Source: Burkholderiales bacterium
Lineage (GTDB): Bacteria > Pseudomonadota > Gammaproteobacteria > Burkholderiales > SG8-41
Direction: 5' to 3'
NCBI GenBank assembly: GCA_019635015.1
Contig: JAHCAG010000002.1
Coordinates: 140,425-204,424, forward strand
Length of the DNA stretch: 64,000 nucleotides
Below, one piece after another: positions 43,550 through 52,312 of this stretch. The translations under genes and the position numbers were made by a program. The notes under the pieces are model-generated. The model searched no databases. It was not told the DNA's origin and worked only from the letters and a program-made list of their open reading frames with translations. How positions within the stretch are numbered: position 1 is the first letter of the stretch; every line of letters begins with the position of its first letter.

Positions 43550-45202
43550 ATGCCCGCCATGCCTGCAGGACAGAACAAGAAAAGCTCCGCCTCGCTGACG
43601 CGCACGCCGGCATGGCGCGCCCTTGCGGAGCACCGCAGGACCTGGCGGGACCGCCACCTGCGTGGACTGTTCGCTGCCGACCCGCAGCGTTTTTCACGCT
43701 TCTCGGCGGAAGCCTGCGGCCTGCTGCTCGATTATTCGAAAAACCTGGTCACCGCTGAAACGCTGGAACTGCTGCTGGCGCTGGCGCGCGAACGCGGCCT
43801 GGAGGACCGGATCAGCGATCTGCTCGCCGGCAAACGCGTCAACAACACCGAAAAACGCGCCGCATGGCACAGCGCGCTGCGCGCAGGCCATGCCGCCCCG
43901 CGCGAAGTGCGCGGGACGCTGGAATCCATGCGCAGCTTCACCGGCGCGCTGCGTGCGGGTGCCGTGAAAGGCGCCGGCGGCCGCCCCGTCACCGATGTCG
44001 TCAGCCTCGGCATCGGCGGCTCCGCGCTCGGCCCGGCGCTGGCTGCGGAAGCCTGCGCAGCCGAAGGCGGCCCGCGGGTGCATTTCGTGACCACTCCCGG
44101 GGAAATGCTGGCGCGCACGCTGGCGCCGCTGGACGCGGAAACCACGCTGTTCATCGTCCAGTCGAAGAGTTTCTCGACGCAGGAAACCCTGATCAACGCC
44201 CGCGCCGCGCGGGCCTGGCTTGAAAACAGTCGCGGCGGCGCGGACCCCGGTGCTCATTTCGCCGCAGTGACCGCGCAGGCCGAAGCTGCCCTTTCCTTCG
44301 GTGTGCCGCAGGACCGGGTATTCCCGATGTGGGACTGGGTCGGCGGGCGCTATTCCCTGTGGTCCGCCGTCGGCCTGCCGGCGATGATCGCGATGGGCGG
44401 CGACCGTTTCGACGACATGCTCGCCGGCGCGGCCGCCATGGACGCCCATTTCGCGGAAACGCCGCCGGAACGCAATCTGCCGGTGCTGATGGCGCTGGGC
44501 GGCCTCTGGCACGCCCATTTTTTCGGAATGGACTCGCGGGCCGTGATTCCCTACGCCCCCGGTCTGGAGTTGCTGCCGGCCTGGCTGCAGCAGCTGGAGA
44601 TGGAGAGCCTCGGCAAAAGCGTCAGCCGCAACGGCAAGCCGCTGCGTCATGACAGCGGCGCGGTGTTGTGGGGCGGCGCCGGCACCGAGGGCCAGCACGC
44701 CTACTTCCAGATGCTGCACCAGGGCACGCGGCCGGTGCCGGTCGATTTCATCGCCTGCCGGGCACCACGTGCGGGAACCGACGGCGAGACCCATGCCGTG
44801 ATGCTGGCCAACTGCTTTGCCCAGTCGGCGCTGCTGATGCAGGGTGTGAGCGCCACGGAAACAGAACAGGACCTGCTGCGGCAGGGCATCCCCGCGCGTG
44901 AGGCCGCCCGCCTCGCCCCGCACCAGGCCCTTCCGGGCAACCGGCCGAGCAACACCCTGCTGCTGGACGCACTGTCCCCGCGCAGCCTCGGCGCGCTGCT
45001 GGCACTCTACGAACACCGCACTTTCGTGCAGAGCGCGATCTGGGACATCAACGCCTTCGACCAGTGGGGTGTCGAGCACGGAAAACGGCTCGCAAACAGC
45101 CTGCTGCCCGAATTCTCGTCAGCCGCGCCCGCGACTGCGCACGACACATCGACCAACGGGCTGGTGAATTACGTTAAAAAGATGAAGACTGAAAAACCTT
45201 AA
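43550..45202 (+). CDS. pgi: Glucose-6-phosphate isomerase
   Basis: A 550-aa phosphoglucose isomerase, interconverting glucose-6- and fructose-6-phosphate. The signatures are present: SLGIGGSALGPALAAEAC (about 145-162), FIVQSKSFSTQET, GGRYSLWSAVGLP, the catalytic region FFGMDSRAVIPYAPGLELLPAWLQQLEMES (in two stretches, about 324-353), and NAFDQWGVEHGK near the C-terminus, which carries the active lysine. The start may be 43550 or the ATG at 43559. A palindromic repeat follows the stop directly. Confidence 0.95.
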   Translation: MPAMPAGQNKKSSASLTRTPAWRALAEHRRTWRDRHLRGLFAADPQRFSRFSAEACGLLLDYSKNLVTAETLELLLALARERGLEDRISDLLAGKRVNNTEKRAAWHSALRAGHAAPREVRGTLESMRSFTGALRAGAVKGAGGRPVTDVVSLGIGGSALGPALAAEACAAEGGPRVHFVTTPGEMLARTLAPLDAETTLFIVQSKSFSTQETLINARAARAWLENSRGGADPGAHFAAVTAQAEAALSFGVPQDRVFPMWDWVGGRYSLWSAVGLPAMIAMGGDRFDDMLAGAAAMDAHFAETPPERNLPVLMALGGLWHAHFFGMDSRAVIPYAPGLELLPAWLQQLEMESLGKSVSRNGKPLRHDSGAVLWGGAGTEGQHAYFQMLHQGTRPVPVDFIACRAPRAGTDGETHAVMLANCFAQSALLMQGVSATETEQDLLRQGIPAREAARLAPHQALPGNRPSNTLLLDALSPRSLGALLALYEHRTFVQSAIWDINAFDQWGVEHGKRLANSLLPEFSSAAPATAHDTSTNGLVNYVKKMKTEKP

Positions 45203-45291
45203 CCACAGAGGTCACAGAGGACACAGAGAAAACCCAAGACCAAGGCGGTTCCGGGTTTTGCACTCCTCTGTGCTCTCTGTGACCTCTGTGG
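45203..45291. repeat. CACAGAGG palindromic intergenic repeat
   Basis: The arms at 45203-45228 and 45266-45291 are inverted copies matching at 24 of 26 positions. Each arm is built from direct CACAGAGG-like octamers. The spacer is 37 nt. It fills the gap between pgi and the next gene and may act as a terminator-like hairpin. It resembles palindromic elements seen in many environmental bacteria. Confidence 0.8.
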
Positions 45292-45331
45292 CTGAATGCT
45301 TTTGACTTTTTGATTTACCAAGGAGCAGACC

Positions 45332-45538
45332 ATGAACGACGAAGCCCTCAACATGAGCATCCGCAAGTTCCTGAAGACCGTCGGCGTCAATTCGCAGCTC
45401 GCCATCGAGAAGGCGGTGCGCAAGGCGATCGAAGACGGAAAACTGAAGGGCAGCGAGACGCTGCCGGTGGTGATGACGCTCAGCGTCGGCACGCTGGCGC
45501 TGGAAGTGAAATTCGACGGTGACCTGAAGCTGGACTGA
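45332..45538 (+). CDS. DUF6494-like small protein
   Basis: A 68-aa protein (MNDEALNMSIRKFLKTVGVN, then SQLAIEKAVRKAIEDGKLKG and a beta-rich LPVVMTLSVGTLALEVKFDG). It matches a small conserved proteobacterial family that I recall as DUF6494, of unknown function. The ATG has AAGGAGCAG upstream. It is convergent with orn, 11 bp away. Confidence 0.78.
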   Translation: MNDEALNMSIRKFLKTVGVNSQLAIEKAVRKAIEDGKLKGSETLPVVMTLSVGTLALEVKFDGDLKLD

Positions 45539-45549
45539 GCGGGGCGCGC

Positions 45550-46095
45550 TCAGATCTTCATGATCTGTTCGCGGTAGTACTTGAGTTCGGCGATCGACTC
45601 GTGGATGTCGGCGAGCGCCTCGTGTTTGCCGTGTTTGACCATGCCGGCGAGGACCTCCGGCTTCCAGCGCCGCGCCAGTTCCTTCAGCGTGCTGACGTCG
45701 ATCAGCCGGTAGTGGAAATAGTCATCCAGCTTCGGCAGGTACTTGACCAGGAAACGCCGGTCCTGGTGCACCGAGTTGCCGCAGATCGGCGACACGCCTT
45801 TCGGCACATACTGCGCGAGGAATGCCGTCATCTGTTCCTCGGCCTGCGCTTCGGTCAGGGTTGAGGCCCTGACCCGGTCAATCAGGCCGGACTTCTTGTG
45901 GGTCGATTTGTTCCAGTTGTCCATGGCATCAAGCAGCGAGTCGGGCTGGTGGATCACCAGCACCGGCGCCTCGGCGACAGTGTTCAACTGCGCATCGGTG
46001 ATGACGATCGCGATTTCGAGCACGCGCTCGATCTCGGGATCAAGCCCGCTCATCTCCATGTCGATCCAGATGAGGGCGTTGGGATCCTGTGCCAT
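45550..46095 (-). CDS. orn: Oligoribonuclease
   Basis: A 181-aa 3'-5' exonuclease that degrades 2-5-nt RNAs and pGpG, the product of c-di-GMP phosphodiesterases. The DEDDh residues are visible: D12 and E14 ([10 protein letters not shown]), an aspartate in [11 protein letters not shown], and the H-x4-D of [11 protein letters not shown]. Its length equals E. coli Orn. It is divergent from the M48 protease gene with 75 bp between. It links functionally to the c-di-GMP enzymes elsewhere in this window. Confidence 0.97.
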   Translation of the reverse strand: MAQDPNALIWIDMEMSGLDPEIERVLEIAIVITDAQLNTVAEAPVLVIHQPDSLLDAMDNWNKSTHKKSGLIDRVRASTLTEAQAEEQMTAFLAQYVPKGVSPICGNSVHQDRRFLVKYLPKLDDYFHYRLIDVSTLKELARRWKPEVLAGMVKHGKHEALADIHESIAELKYYREQIMKI

Positions 46096-46170
46096 AATGA
46101 ATTTACCGTTCGGACCTGGAATTTCCAGACGCGCATTGTGTCACAAGCCTGAAACCCCCAGTCATAAAAT

Positions 46171-47421
46171 ATGCATACTTTCGGCCTCATTTTCCTCGCA
46201 GCCCTGTTGCTGACGACCGCCACCCGGCTGTGGCTTGCCACGCGCCACGCCGCGCATGTGCGCGCCCACCGCGATGCCGTTCCGGCGCAGTTCGCCGACG
46301 TGATCAGCCTCGATGCGCACCAGCGCGCCGCCGACTACACCGGCGCCAAGACCCGCTTCGCGATGCTCGATCTGCTCGCCGGCGTCGCGGTCACGCTGAT
46401 CCTCACCTTCGGCGGCGGCCTGCAGGCCCTGCACGACATCAGCGCGGGCTGGTTCGAACCCGGCCTGCTGCGCGGCCTCGCACTGATCGCCGGTGTCGCA
46501 CTGGTGACCATGGTGGTCGACATCCCCTTCAGCCTCTACCGCACCTTCGTCATCGAGGAACGCTTCGGCTTCAACAAGATGACGCCGAAACTGTTCTGGG
46601 CCGATTTCGTGAAAAGCCTGGCGCTCGGCGCCGCGCTCGGCCTGCCGCTGATTGCCACCGTGCTGTGGCTGATGGAGCGCATGGGTGAATGGTGGTGGCT
46701 TTATGCCTGGCTGGCGTGGATGGCTTTCAACATCGTCATGCTCGCGGTCTACCCCACCTGGATCGCGCCGCTGTTCAACAAGTTCTCGCCGCTGACCGAC
46801 GCCGCGATGAAGGAACGCGTCGAGCGCCTGCTCGACCGCTGCGGCTTCAAGGTCAAGGGCCTGATGGTGATGGACGGCTCGCGCCGCTCCAGCCACGGCA
46901 ACGCCTATTTCACCGGCTTCGGCAAGACCAAGCGCATCGTGTTTTTCGACACCCTGCTGTCGCGGCTGGAGCCGCCGGAGGTCGAGGCCGTGCTTGCGCA
47001 CGAGCTGGGCCATTTCAAGCTGAAACACGTGATCAAGCGCATCGCCTGGATCTTCACCGCCAGCCTCGGCTTCCTGTGGCTGCTCGGCTGGGTGCTCGAC
47101 AAGCCCTGGTTCTACGAAGGCCTCGGCGTGTCCTCGCCATCGACGGCAATGGCGCTGGTGCTGTTCTCGATCGTGATCCCGGTGTTCACTTTCCTGTTCC
47201 AGCCGCTGGGCGCGATGATGTCGCGCAAACACGAATACGAGGCCGACGCCTTCGCCGCGCAGTACACGCCCGCCGCAGATCTCATATCGGCGCTGGTCAA
47301 GCTCTACAAGGACAATGCCTCGACGCTGACGCCGGACCCGCTGCATTCGGCGTTCTACGATTCCCATCCGCCGGCGACGCTGCGCATCGCGCGCCTGCAG
47401 CAGGCGGCCGGCGCGCACTGA
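46171..47421 (+). CDS. M48-family CAAX-type (Ste24-like) membrane protease
   Basis: A 416-aa inner-membrane zinc protease. About seven hydrophobic segments surround the catalytic HELGH at 277-281 (VLAHELGHFKLKH) and the third ligand in EYEADAFAA. The N-terminal CAAX_prenyl_protease_1 domain (about 25-200) contains FVIEERFGFNKMTPKLF. Bacteria with this family lack prenylated CAAX proteins, so it probably degrades membrane proteins, as HtpX does. It is followed after 7 bp by phhB, then rsgA, in an arrangement common in betaproteobacteria. Confidence 0.9.
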   Translation: MHTFGLIFLAALLLTTATRLWLATRHAAHVRAHRDAVPAQFADVISLDAHQRAADYTGAKTRFAMLDLLAGVAVTLILTFGGGLQALHDISAGWFEPGLLRGLALIAGVALVTMVVDIPFSLYRTFVIEERFGFNKMTPKLFWADFVKSLALGAALGLPLIATVLWLMERMGEWWWLYAWLAWMAFNIVMLAVYPTWIAPLFNKFSPLTDAAMKERVERLLDRCGFKVKGLMVMDGSRRSSHGNAYFTGFGKTKRIVFFDTLLSRLEPPEVEAVLAHELGHFKLKHVIKRIAWIFTASLGFLWLLGWVLDKPWFYEGLGVSSPSTAMALVLFSIVIPVFTFLFQPLGAMMSRKHEYEADAFAAQYTPAADLISALVKLYKDNASTLTPDPLHSAFYDSHPPATLRIARLQQAAGAH

Positions 47422-47428
47422 GGCCCGC

Positions 47429-47758
47429 ATGGACGCCCTCGCGCAGAAAAAATGCAAACCCTGCGAAGGCGGCGTCTCGCCGCTGACCGCGGACGAAATC
47501 GCCCTGCTGATGAAGCGCCTCAACGGCTGGTCGTACACCGGCAGCGTGCTGACCAAAACCTTCGAATTCCGCAATTACCACGAGACCATGGCCTTCGTGA
47601 ACGCGACGGCGTGGATTTCGCACCGCGAGGATCACCACCCCGACCTTTCGGTCGGCTACAACAAATGCCGCGTCGACTACATCACCCACGCGATCGGCGG
47701 CCTGTCCGAGAACGATTTCATCTGTGCCGCCAAGATAGACGCGCTGTTTGGGCTCTGA
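47429..47758 (+). CDS. phhB: Pterin-4a-carbinolamine dehydratase
   Basis: A 109-aa enzyme that dehydrates 4a-hydroxytetrahydropterin so that the cofactor of aromatic-acid hydroxylases can be recycled. The signature EDHHPDLSVGYNKC carries the catalytic H69 and H70, and H87 is in YITHAIGGLS. A phenylalanine hydroxylase gene is not in the window. It sits between the M48 protease and rsgA genes and overlaps rsgA by 11 bp. Confidence 0.94.
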   Translation: MDALAQKKCKPCEGGVSPLTADEIALLMKRLNGWSYTGSVLTKTFEFRNYHETMAFVNATAWISHREDHHPDLSVGYNKCRVDYITHAIGGLSENDFICAAKIDALFGL

Positions 47759-48641
47759 ACAGACAAGGCAGGGCCTGATCACCGCCGCCTACGGCCGGCG
47801 TTTCCTCGTCGAATGTGATGACGGCCGGGTGCGCGACTGCAGCACCCGCGGCAAACGCAACGACTATGCCTGCGGCGACCGCGTGACGGTCAGCTGCAGC
47901 GGCGATGACCAGGGCGTTATCGACGCCTGCGTGCCCCGCGACACGCTGCTCTACCGCTCCGACCAGTGGAAACAGAAGCTGATCGCCGCCAATGTCAGCC
48001 GCATGGTGGCGGTGGTCGCCCCGCTGCCCTCCTTCGACCTCGCCGTGCTCGACTGCTGCCTTGCCGCCGCCGAACATGCCGGCATCGGGCCGCTGATCGT
48101 GCTCAACAAGTCCGACCTGCCGGAAGCGGCAATCTCGGAGAAGGCGCTGGCACCGTACACCGCGATGGGTTATCCGCTGCTGAAGCTGGTCGCGCGCGAG
48201 GGCGTGGAAGCACTGCGGCCGCATCTTGCCGGACAGCGCAGCGTGCTGGTCGGCGAATCGGGCATGGGCAAGTCGACGATCCTCAACCAGCTGGTGCCGC
48301 AGGCCGCGGCGCAGACGCAGGAGATCTCGGCATCGCTGGGCACCGGCAAACACACGACCTCGCATGCGCGGCTCTACCACCTCGATACGCAGAGCGACAT
48401 CATCGACACCCCCGGCGTGCAGGCCTTCGGCGTGCACCACCTCGGCGTGGAGGAACTGGCCGCGGCCTTCGTCGATTTCCGCCCCCACCTCGGACAGTGC
48501 CGCTTCCGCAATTGCCGCCACCTCGAGGAACCGGGCTGCGCGCTATCTGCAGCGGCGGAGGCCGGCACCATCACCGCGCGACGCTTCGCGGCGTACCAGC
48601 GGCTGGCCGCGGAGAACCTCGCGCGGCAGAAGAAGTATTAA
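47748..48641 (+). CDS. rsgA: Ribosome small-subunit GTPase RsgA
   Basis: A 297-aa circularly permuted GTPase that acts in 30S maturation. An N-terminal OB fold (about 10-85) is followed by the permuted order: G4 NKSD at 120-123, G1 GESGMGKST at 169-177, and G3 DTPG at 220-223. The zinc knuckle ligands are C251, C256, H258 and C264. The start is a TTG at 47748 inside phhB; no ATG fits, and the encoded QGLITAAYGRRFLVE is the family N-terminus. It is probably translated by coupling to phhB. Confidence 0.93.
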   Translation: MGSEQTRQGLITAAYGRRFLVECDDGRVRDCSTRGKRNDYACGDRVTVSCSGDDQGVIDACVPRDTLLYRSDQWKQKLIAANVSRMVAVVAPLPSFDLAVLDCCLAAAEHAGIGPLIVLNKSDLPEAAISEKALAPYTAMGYPLLKLVAREGVEALRPHLAGQRSVLVGESGMGKSTILNQLVPQAAAQTQEISASLGTGKHTTSHARLYHLDTQSDIIDTPGVQAFGVHHLGVEELAAAFVDFRPHLGQCRFRNCRHLEEPGCALSAAAEAGTITARRFAAYQRLAAENLARQKKY

Positions 48642-48676
48642 TCGGGAGCAGGACAGGGAAAAATCATCCTCACTGC

Positions 48677-48715
48677 CCCGGACTCCGGCCTGCGGCCTTC
48701 CTCCGGGCTACGGGC
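48677..48715. repeat. 39-bp repeat, inverted copy of the one at 52134
   Basis: This 39-nt sequence (CCCCGGACTCCGGCCTGCGG and onward) is the exact reverse complement of 52134-52172. It lies between rsgA and the convergent CobD/CbiB-family gene and is GC-rich with internal GGCCTGCGGCC symmetry. It belongs to the GTAGCCCGGA class of dispersed intergenic repeats. Confidence 0.85.
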
Positions 48716-48748
48716 ATGGGGCACGAAGAGTGATCTTGCCAGCCGCAC

Positions 48749-49669
48749 TCAGCCGAGTGCGCGCGCCATCGACACGATCAGCAGCAGGAACAGCCAGATT
48801 ACCAGCGCGCGCCAGATCAGGCCCACCGCGCCGCGCAGATCCTCGACCACGACCTCCTCGCCGATGCCCAGCACGGGCCGCTGGTTGAGCATGCCTTCCT
48901 CGCGCAGCGTGCCGCCGAGCCGGATGCCCAGCGCGCCGGCGCCGCTCGCCAGCACCACACCCTCGGCACCGCGCCCCCAGCCGGCCGCCTGGGTGCGCCA
49001 GCAATAGGCGGCGTCCTCGAAATTGCCGGCGATCGCGAAACTGCCGGCAGTGATCCGCGCCGGCAGCCAGTCGATCCAGAAAAATGCGCGCTCGGCAAAA
49101 AAAGCGAAGGCGCGTTTTTCCGGATCCACCTGGCGGCCCCAGCGTTCAGCCAGCAGGTCGGCCGCACGGTACACCACCGGGCCGACGGGACCCAGCATCA
49201 CGAACCAGAAAATCGGACCCAGCACATAACGATGCGCCTGCAGCAGACCGAGTTCGATCGACACCCGCGAAATTTCCGCGGCATTGAGTTCGTCGGCCGG
49301 CACGCCGCGCCAGCGGCCGAGCACGTCGCGCGCCGTGGCGATGTCCTGCTCGCGCAGGGCCTGGGCGATTTCGGTGAAGCAGTGACTGAAGCGGCGGAAA
49401 CCCATCGCGATGTAGAGCACCGCGATGCTCCAGGCCAGCGCCAGCAACACGTTGGCCTCGCGCAATAACGCGTAGATGAGCACCGTCAGCAGCGCCAGCG
49501 GCAGCACCGCCACCATCCACGCAATCGCACCGTGGTTCGCCTGCAGCCCGTTGAAACGCTGTTCGAGGAGATCGGCGTAACGCTCGAAAGCCGCGTAGAA
49601 GGGATTGCCGCGGCGCAGGGGCCAGGCCTGTTCCAGCAGCAATGCCAGCGCCAGCGCGAGGAATTTCAT
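48749..49669 (-). CDS. CobD/CbiB-family membrane protein, not cobalamin synthesis
   Basis: A 306-aa membrane protein with about five hydrophobic segments. It is related to CobD/CbiB and AmpE: EISRVSIELGLLQAHRYVLGP parallels the CbiB E-x2-E region, and FFAERAFFWIDWLPARITA parallels the CbiB helix before the second half. No cobalamin genes are nearby. Betaproteobacteria carry this homologue next to rsgA regardless of B12 synthesis, so its function is open. Confidence 0.78.
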   Translation of the reverse strand: MKFLALALALLLEQAWPLRRGNPFYAAFERYADLLEQRFNGLQANHGAIAWMVAVLPLALLTVLIYALLREANVLLALAWSIAVLYIAMGFRRFSHCFTEIAQALREQDIATARDVLGRWRGVPADELNAAEISRVSIELGLLQAHRYVLGPIFWFVMLGPVGPVVYRAADLLAERWGRQVDPEKRAFAFFAERAFFWIDWLPARITAGSFAIAGNFEDAAYCWRTQAAGWGRGAEGVVLASGAGALGIRLGGTLREEGMLNQRPVLGIGEEVVVEDLRGAVGLIWRALVIWLFLLLIVSMARALG

Positions 49670-49674
49670 AAAAA

Positions 49675-49696
49675 GTTGTTTATAATCAAATACTTA
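49675..49696. repeat. AT-rich recurring element (copy 4)
   Basis: GTTGTTTATAATC and AAATACTTA, in the gap between greB and the CobD/CbiB-family gene, 6 bp before the latter's start. It has the same 13-nt AATCAAATACTTA core as the exact copies at 15602 and 59110, and 19 of 22 positions in common with 7225. Confidence 0.55.
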
Positions 49697-49713
49697 CAAA
49701 ACATCCGCGGATG

Positions 49714-50220
49714 TTACTGCAAATAATCAATCGCCACGATCTCGACTTCCGTCTCACCCGCCGGGCGCCGCCATTTTACGGTGTCACCGACACGGGCGCC
49801 GAGCAGCGAACGCGCCAGCGGTGAAGCCCAGCTGATGCGGCCCGCGGCGACATCGGCCTCGTCGTCACCGACGATGCTGAAAGTCTCGATGCGCCCACCG
49901 GCCTCCTCGACTTTCACCGTGGCGCCGAAACGCACTTCGCCGCGCGGATGCTGCGCCGGATCGACTGGTTCCGCGCGTTCCAGCTGTGCGACGAAATAAC
50001 GCTGGTCACGTTCGACCTCGCGCAGCTTGCGCTTCGCTTCCGAATCATCCGCGGACAGCGCCTTCAACTGCTCGTGCTGCTCCGCGAGTTCGCGCACCCG
50101 CGCGCGCAACTGCTCCAGGCCCTGGGGGGTGACGTAATTGGCGTGCGCGGGCACCGGCCGCTCCGGCAGTTCGCCGGCGGCGAATTCGTCGTCACTTTCC
50201 TTCACGAATGCGCGGCTCAT
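49714..50220 (-). CDS. greB: Transcription elongation factor GreB
   Basis: A 168-aa RNA-cleavage factor for backtracked RNA polymerase. The N-terminal coiled coil (about 25-85) precedes a C-terminal FKBP-like domain (about 95-168) with GATVKVEEAG, ISWASPLARSLLGARVGD and an EVEIVAIDYL end. The DD acidic pair of the coiled-coil tip is in ALSADDSEAK. The start is the ATG at 50220 (MSRAFVKESDDEF), the family N-terminus; an upstream in-frame start would add 44 unlikely residues. It differs from GreA in its basic first residues. Confidence 0.9.
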   Translation of the reverse strand: MSRAFVKESDDEFAAGELPERPVPAHANYVTPQGLEQLRARVRELAEQHEQLKALSADDSEAKRKLREVERDQRYFVAQLERAEPVDPAQHPRGEVRFGATVKVEEAGGRIETFSIVGDDEADVAAGRISWASPLARSLLGARVGDTVKWRRPAGETEVEIVAIDYLQ

Positions 50221-50303
50221 GTCGTTTCCCCGCCGCCCATGCATGGACGGCAACACGTTGAACAAGGGATTTTCCCCGGCACGCAGCACCGGGGCTCCGT
50301 CTG

Positions 50304-50933
50304 TTATACCGGCTGGGCCGGCGACTGGCAACCGCCGGCGGCGCGTTGCCACAGCAGCGTGCGGTTGTTGGCCGGCATCGCATGATCGGCGACAAACGAA
50401 AAGCCCTGCGACGCGGCCAATTCGTTCACCGCCTCGAAATCGCGGATGCCGCTCTGCGGGTCGCGTTCACGCAGAAAAAGGTCGAACTGCGCATTCGATG
50501 GCGCGGTATGACGCCCGCCGTAACGGAAAGGCCCGTACACCGCGAGCACGCCGCCAGGCTGCAGCACCCGCCCCGCGCCGCGGAAAAAATGCTCCACCGA
50601 AGGCCAGCCCATGATGTGCAGCGTGTTGGCGCTGAACAGGGCATCGCAGGATTGCAGCGGCCAGTCCGCGTCATCGACATCCAGCGCCAGCGGCGGCGGC
50701 AGGTTCGGCAACGCGGCTTCGTCACGCCAGGCGGCGATGCCCGGCAGGTGTTCCGCGCGGTCGCTGGGCTGCCATTCGAGATGCGGCAGCGCCGCGGCGA
50801 AAAACACCGCGTGCTGACCGGTGCCCGAACCGATCTCCAGCACCCGCGTGGCCCCGGCGAAAGCCCCGCGCAGCACCTCGAGAATCGGCCCGCGGTTGCG
50901 CTCGCAGGCCTCGGACCAGGGCTTGTGCACCAT
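50304..50933 (-). CDS. DUF938 SAM-dependent methyltransferase-like protein
   Basis: A 209-aa class I methyltransferase of the DUF938 group. Motif I VLEIGSGTGQHAVFFAAAL (31-49) and the downstream LALDVDDADW, ALFSANTLHIMGW and GGVLAVYGPFRYGGRHT fit the fold. The N-terminus CERNRGPILEVL is a family feature. Its target is unknown. Its start overlaps the patatin stop by 1 bp (ATGA type), so the two are cotranscribed. Confidence 0.82.
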   Translation of the reverse strand: MVHKPWSEACERNRGPILEVLRGAFAGATRVLEIGSGTGQHAVFFAAALPHLEWQPSDRAEHLPGIAAWRDEAALPNLPPPLALDVDDADWPLQSCDALFSANTLHIMGWPSVEHFFRGAGRVLQPGGVLAVYGPFRYGGRHTAPSNAQFDLFLRERDPQSGIRDFEAVNELAASQGFSFVADHAMPANNRTLLWQRAAGGCQSPAQPV

Positions 50934-52096
50934 CAGCGCGGGTCGTGCCCAAGGAAGTCGAGCAGGTCGTCCTTCTGCGCCATGGTGTCGCTGTAGCCAA
51001 GCTTCAGCAGCGCGCGGCAGAAACCGCGCTCGAACAGCAGATAGGACACGAGGTTGGAGCCGGTGCGCTTCATCGCACCGACGGTCTGCAGCAGCCCGCG
51101 GATCACCCGCGGCAGCTCATGGGCATGCTGCGCGGCGATCTGGCTCAGCGGCACGCTGGGCGTGATCACGCGGAAATCCACCGCGCGCAGTGGGTAGCCG
51201 TTTTTCGCCAGCGTCTCCGGCGGAATGATCGCCAGTGTGCGGTTGATGCGCTGCAGGCGCTCGAGGTCGACCTCCAGCGCGTCAAGGAAAATGCTGTCGA
51301 GCGCATGGCCGGCGATCTGCGCCAGCGGCGGATAACCCTCGGAAGGCACGCGCACCGCCGACTGCTTCGCCTGGCGGCCGACACCGATCACCAGCAGGCG
51401 GTCGGCGCCCAGATGCAGCGCAGGGCTCACCGGCGCGATCTGGCGCATCGAACCGTCACCGAAATATTCGCGGTTGATCCGCACCGGCGGAAAAATGAAA
51501 GGCAGCGCGCTGGAGGCCATCAGGTGCGGCAGGCCGATCGGCATCGCCACGCCGATACGGCGCGCGCGCGCCCAGTCGGCGAGGCTGGCATGTCCCTGGT
51601 AAAAAGTCACCGACTGGCCGCTGGTATAACCGGAACAGGTCACCGCGAAGGCTTCGAGATGCCCGGCCTCGATGTTGCGGCCGATCGCGGGGAAATCGAC
51701 ATGGCGGTCGAGCAGTTCGGCCAGCGGTGAATTGTCGAGCAGCGAAATCGCGCCGCGGGTCAGCCGCCCGCCGGAGAGGTTCGACAGCAGCCAGCGCGCG
51801 CTGTTGCCGAGGGCACCGATCGCATCGGCGCGGTAGACCTGGTCGACATGGAAATTTTTCCACACCGCCGTCAGCCGGCGCACGCCGCGGCGGAAATTGC
51901 CGGCGTCAGTCGCCAGCACCGCCGCATTGATCGCGCCGGCCGAGGTGCCGCAGATGATCGGGAAGGGATTGGGCGCGTCCTTCGGCAGCAGGTCCTCCAG
52001 CGCACGCAGCACGCCGACCTGGTAGGCCGCGCGCGCGCCGCCGCCGGTCATGATCAAACCGGTCGCGGGTCCGGTCCTGGCGGGTGCATTCATCAT
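50933..52096 (-). CDS. Patatin-like phospholipase
   Basis: A 387-aa patatin hydrolase. The oxyanion loop GGGARAAYQVG (19-29), the nucleophile GTSAG (50-54) and the catalytic aspartate in FGDGSM are all present. The length and C-terminus resemble the RssA/bacterial patatin group without a signal peptide, so it is likely cytoplasmic or membrane-associated. It is the upstream gene of a pair with the DUF938 methyltransferase. Confidence 0.88.
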   Translation of the reverse strand: MMNAPARTGPATGLIMTGGGARAAYQVGVLRALEDLLPKDAPNPFPIICGTSAGAINAAVLATDAGNFRRGVRRLTAVWKNFHVDQVYRADAIGALGNSARWLLSNLSGGRLTRGAISLLDNSPLAELLDRHVDFPAIGRNIEAGHLEAFAVTCSGYTSGQSVTFYQGHASLADWARARRIGVAMPIGLPHLMASSALPFIFPPVRINREYFGDGSMRQIAPVSPALHLGADRLLVIGVGRQAKQSAVRVPSEGYPPLAQIAGHALDSIFLDALEVDLERLQRINRTLAIIPPETLAKNGYPLRAVDFRVITPSVPLSQIAAQHAHELPRVIRGLLQTVGAMKRTGSNLVSYLLFERGFCRALLKLGYSDTMAQKDDLLDFLGHDPR

Positions 52097-52133
52097 TCAG
52101 AACACCCAACACAATCACTCTGCGTGAGCCATA

Positions 52134-52257
52134 CCCGTAGCCCGGAGGAAGGCCGCAGGCCGGAGTCCGGGGCCGCTGCAGCCCGTGGCAACGACTGCCC
52201 CGGATTCCATTTCATTCCCACCCAAGGTGACTTCCTTCGGGGCGCATCCGGGCTACG
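52134..52257. repeat. GTAGCCCGGA-type palindromic intergenic repeat
   Basis: The left arm 52134-52172 is identical, inverted, to 48677-48715. A second, shorter and diverged arm at 52197-52257 begins CCCCGGATTCC and ends CATCCGGGCTACG. The unit is therefore a BIME-like pair of inverted modules. It fills most of the 216-bp gap between ybaK and the patatin gene. I see no other feature in that gap. Confidence 0.82.
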
Positions 52258-52312
52258 ACCCCGTAATGCGCTGGCCTTGCCGGCAGAGGGGAGTTTCATT
52301 GGGTCAGTCCCT

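Noticed and set aside
48749..49669. Cobalamin biosynthesis gene cobD/cbiB
   Set aside because: Only a family relationship is visible. No other B12 genes are in the window and this homologue is a fixed neighbour of rsgA in betaproteobacteria.
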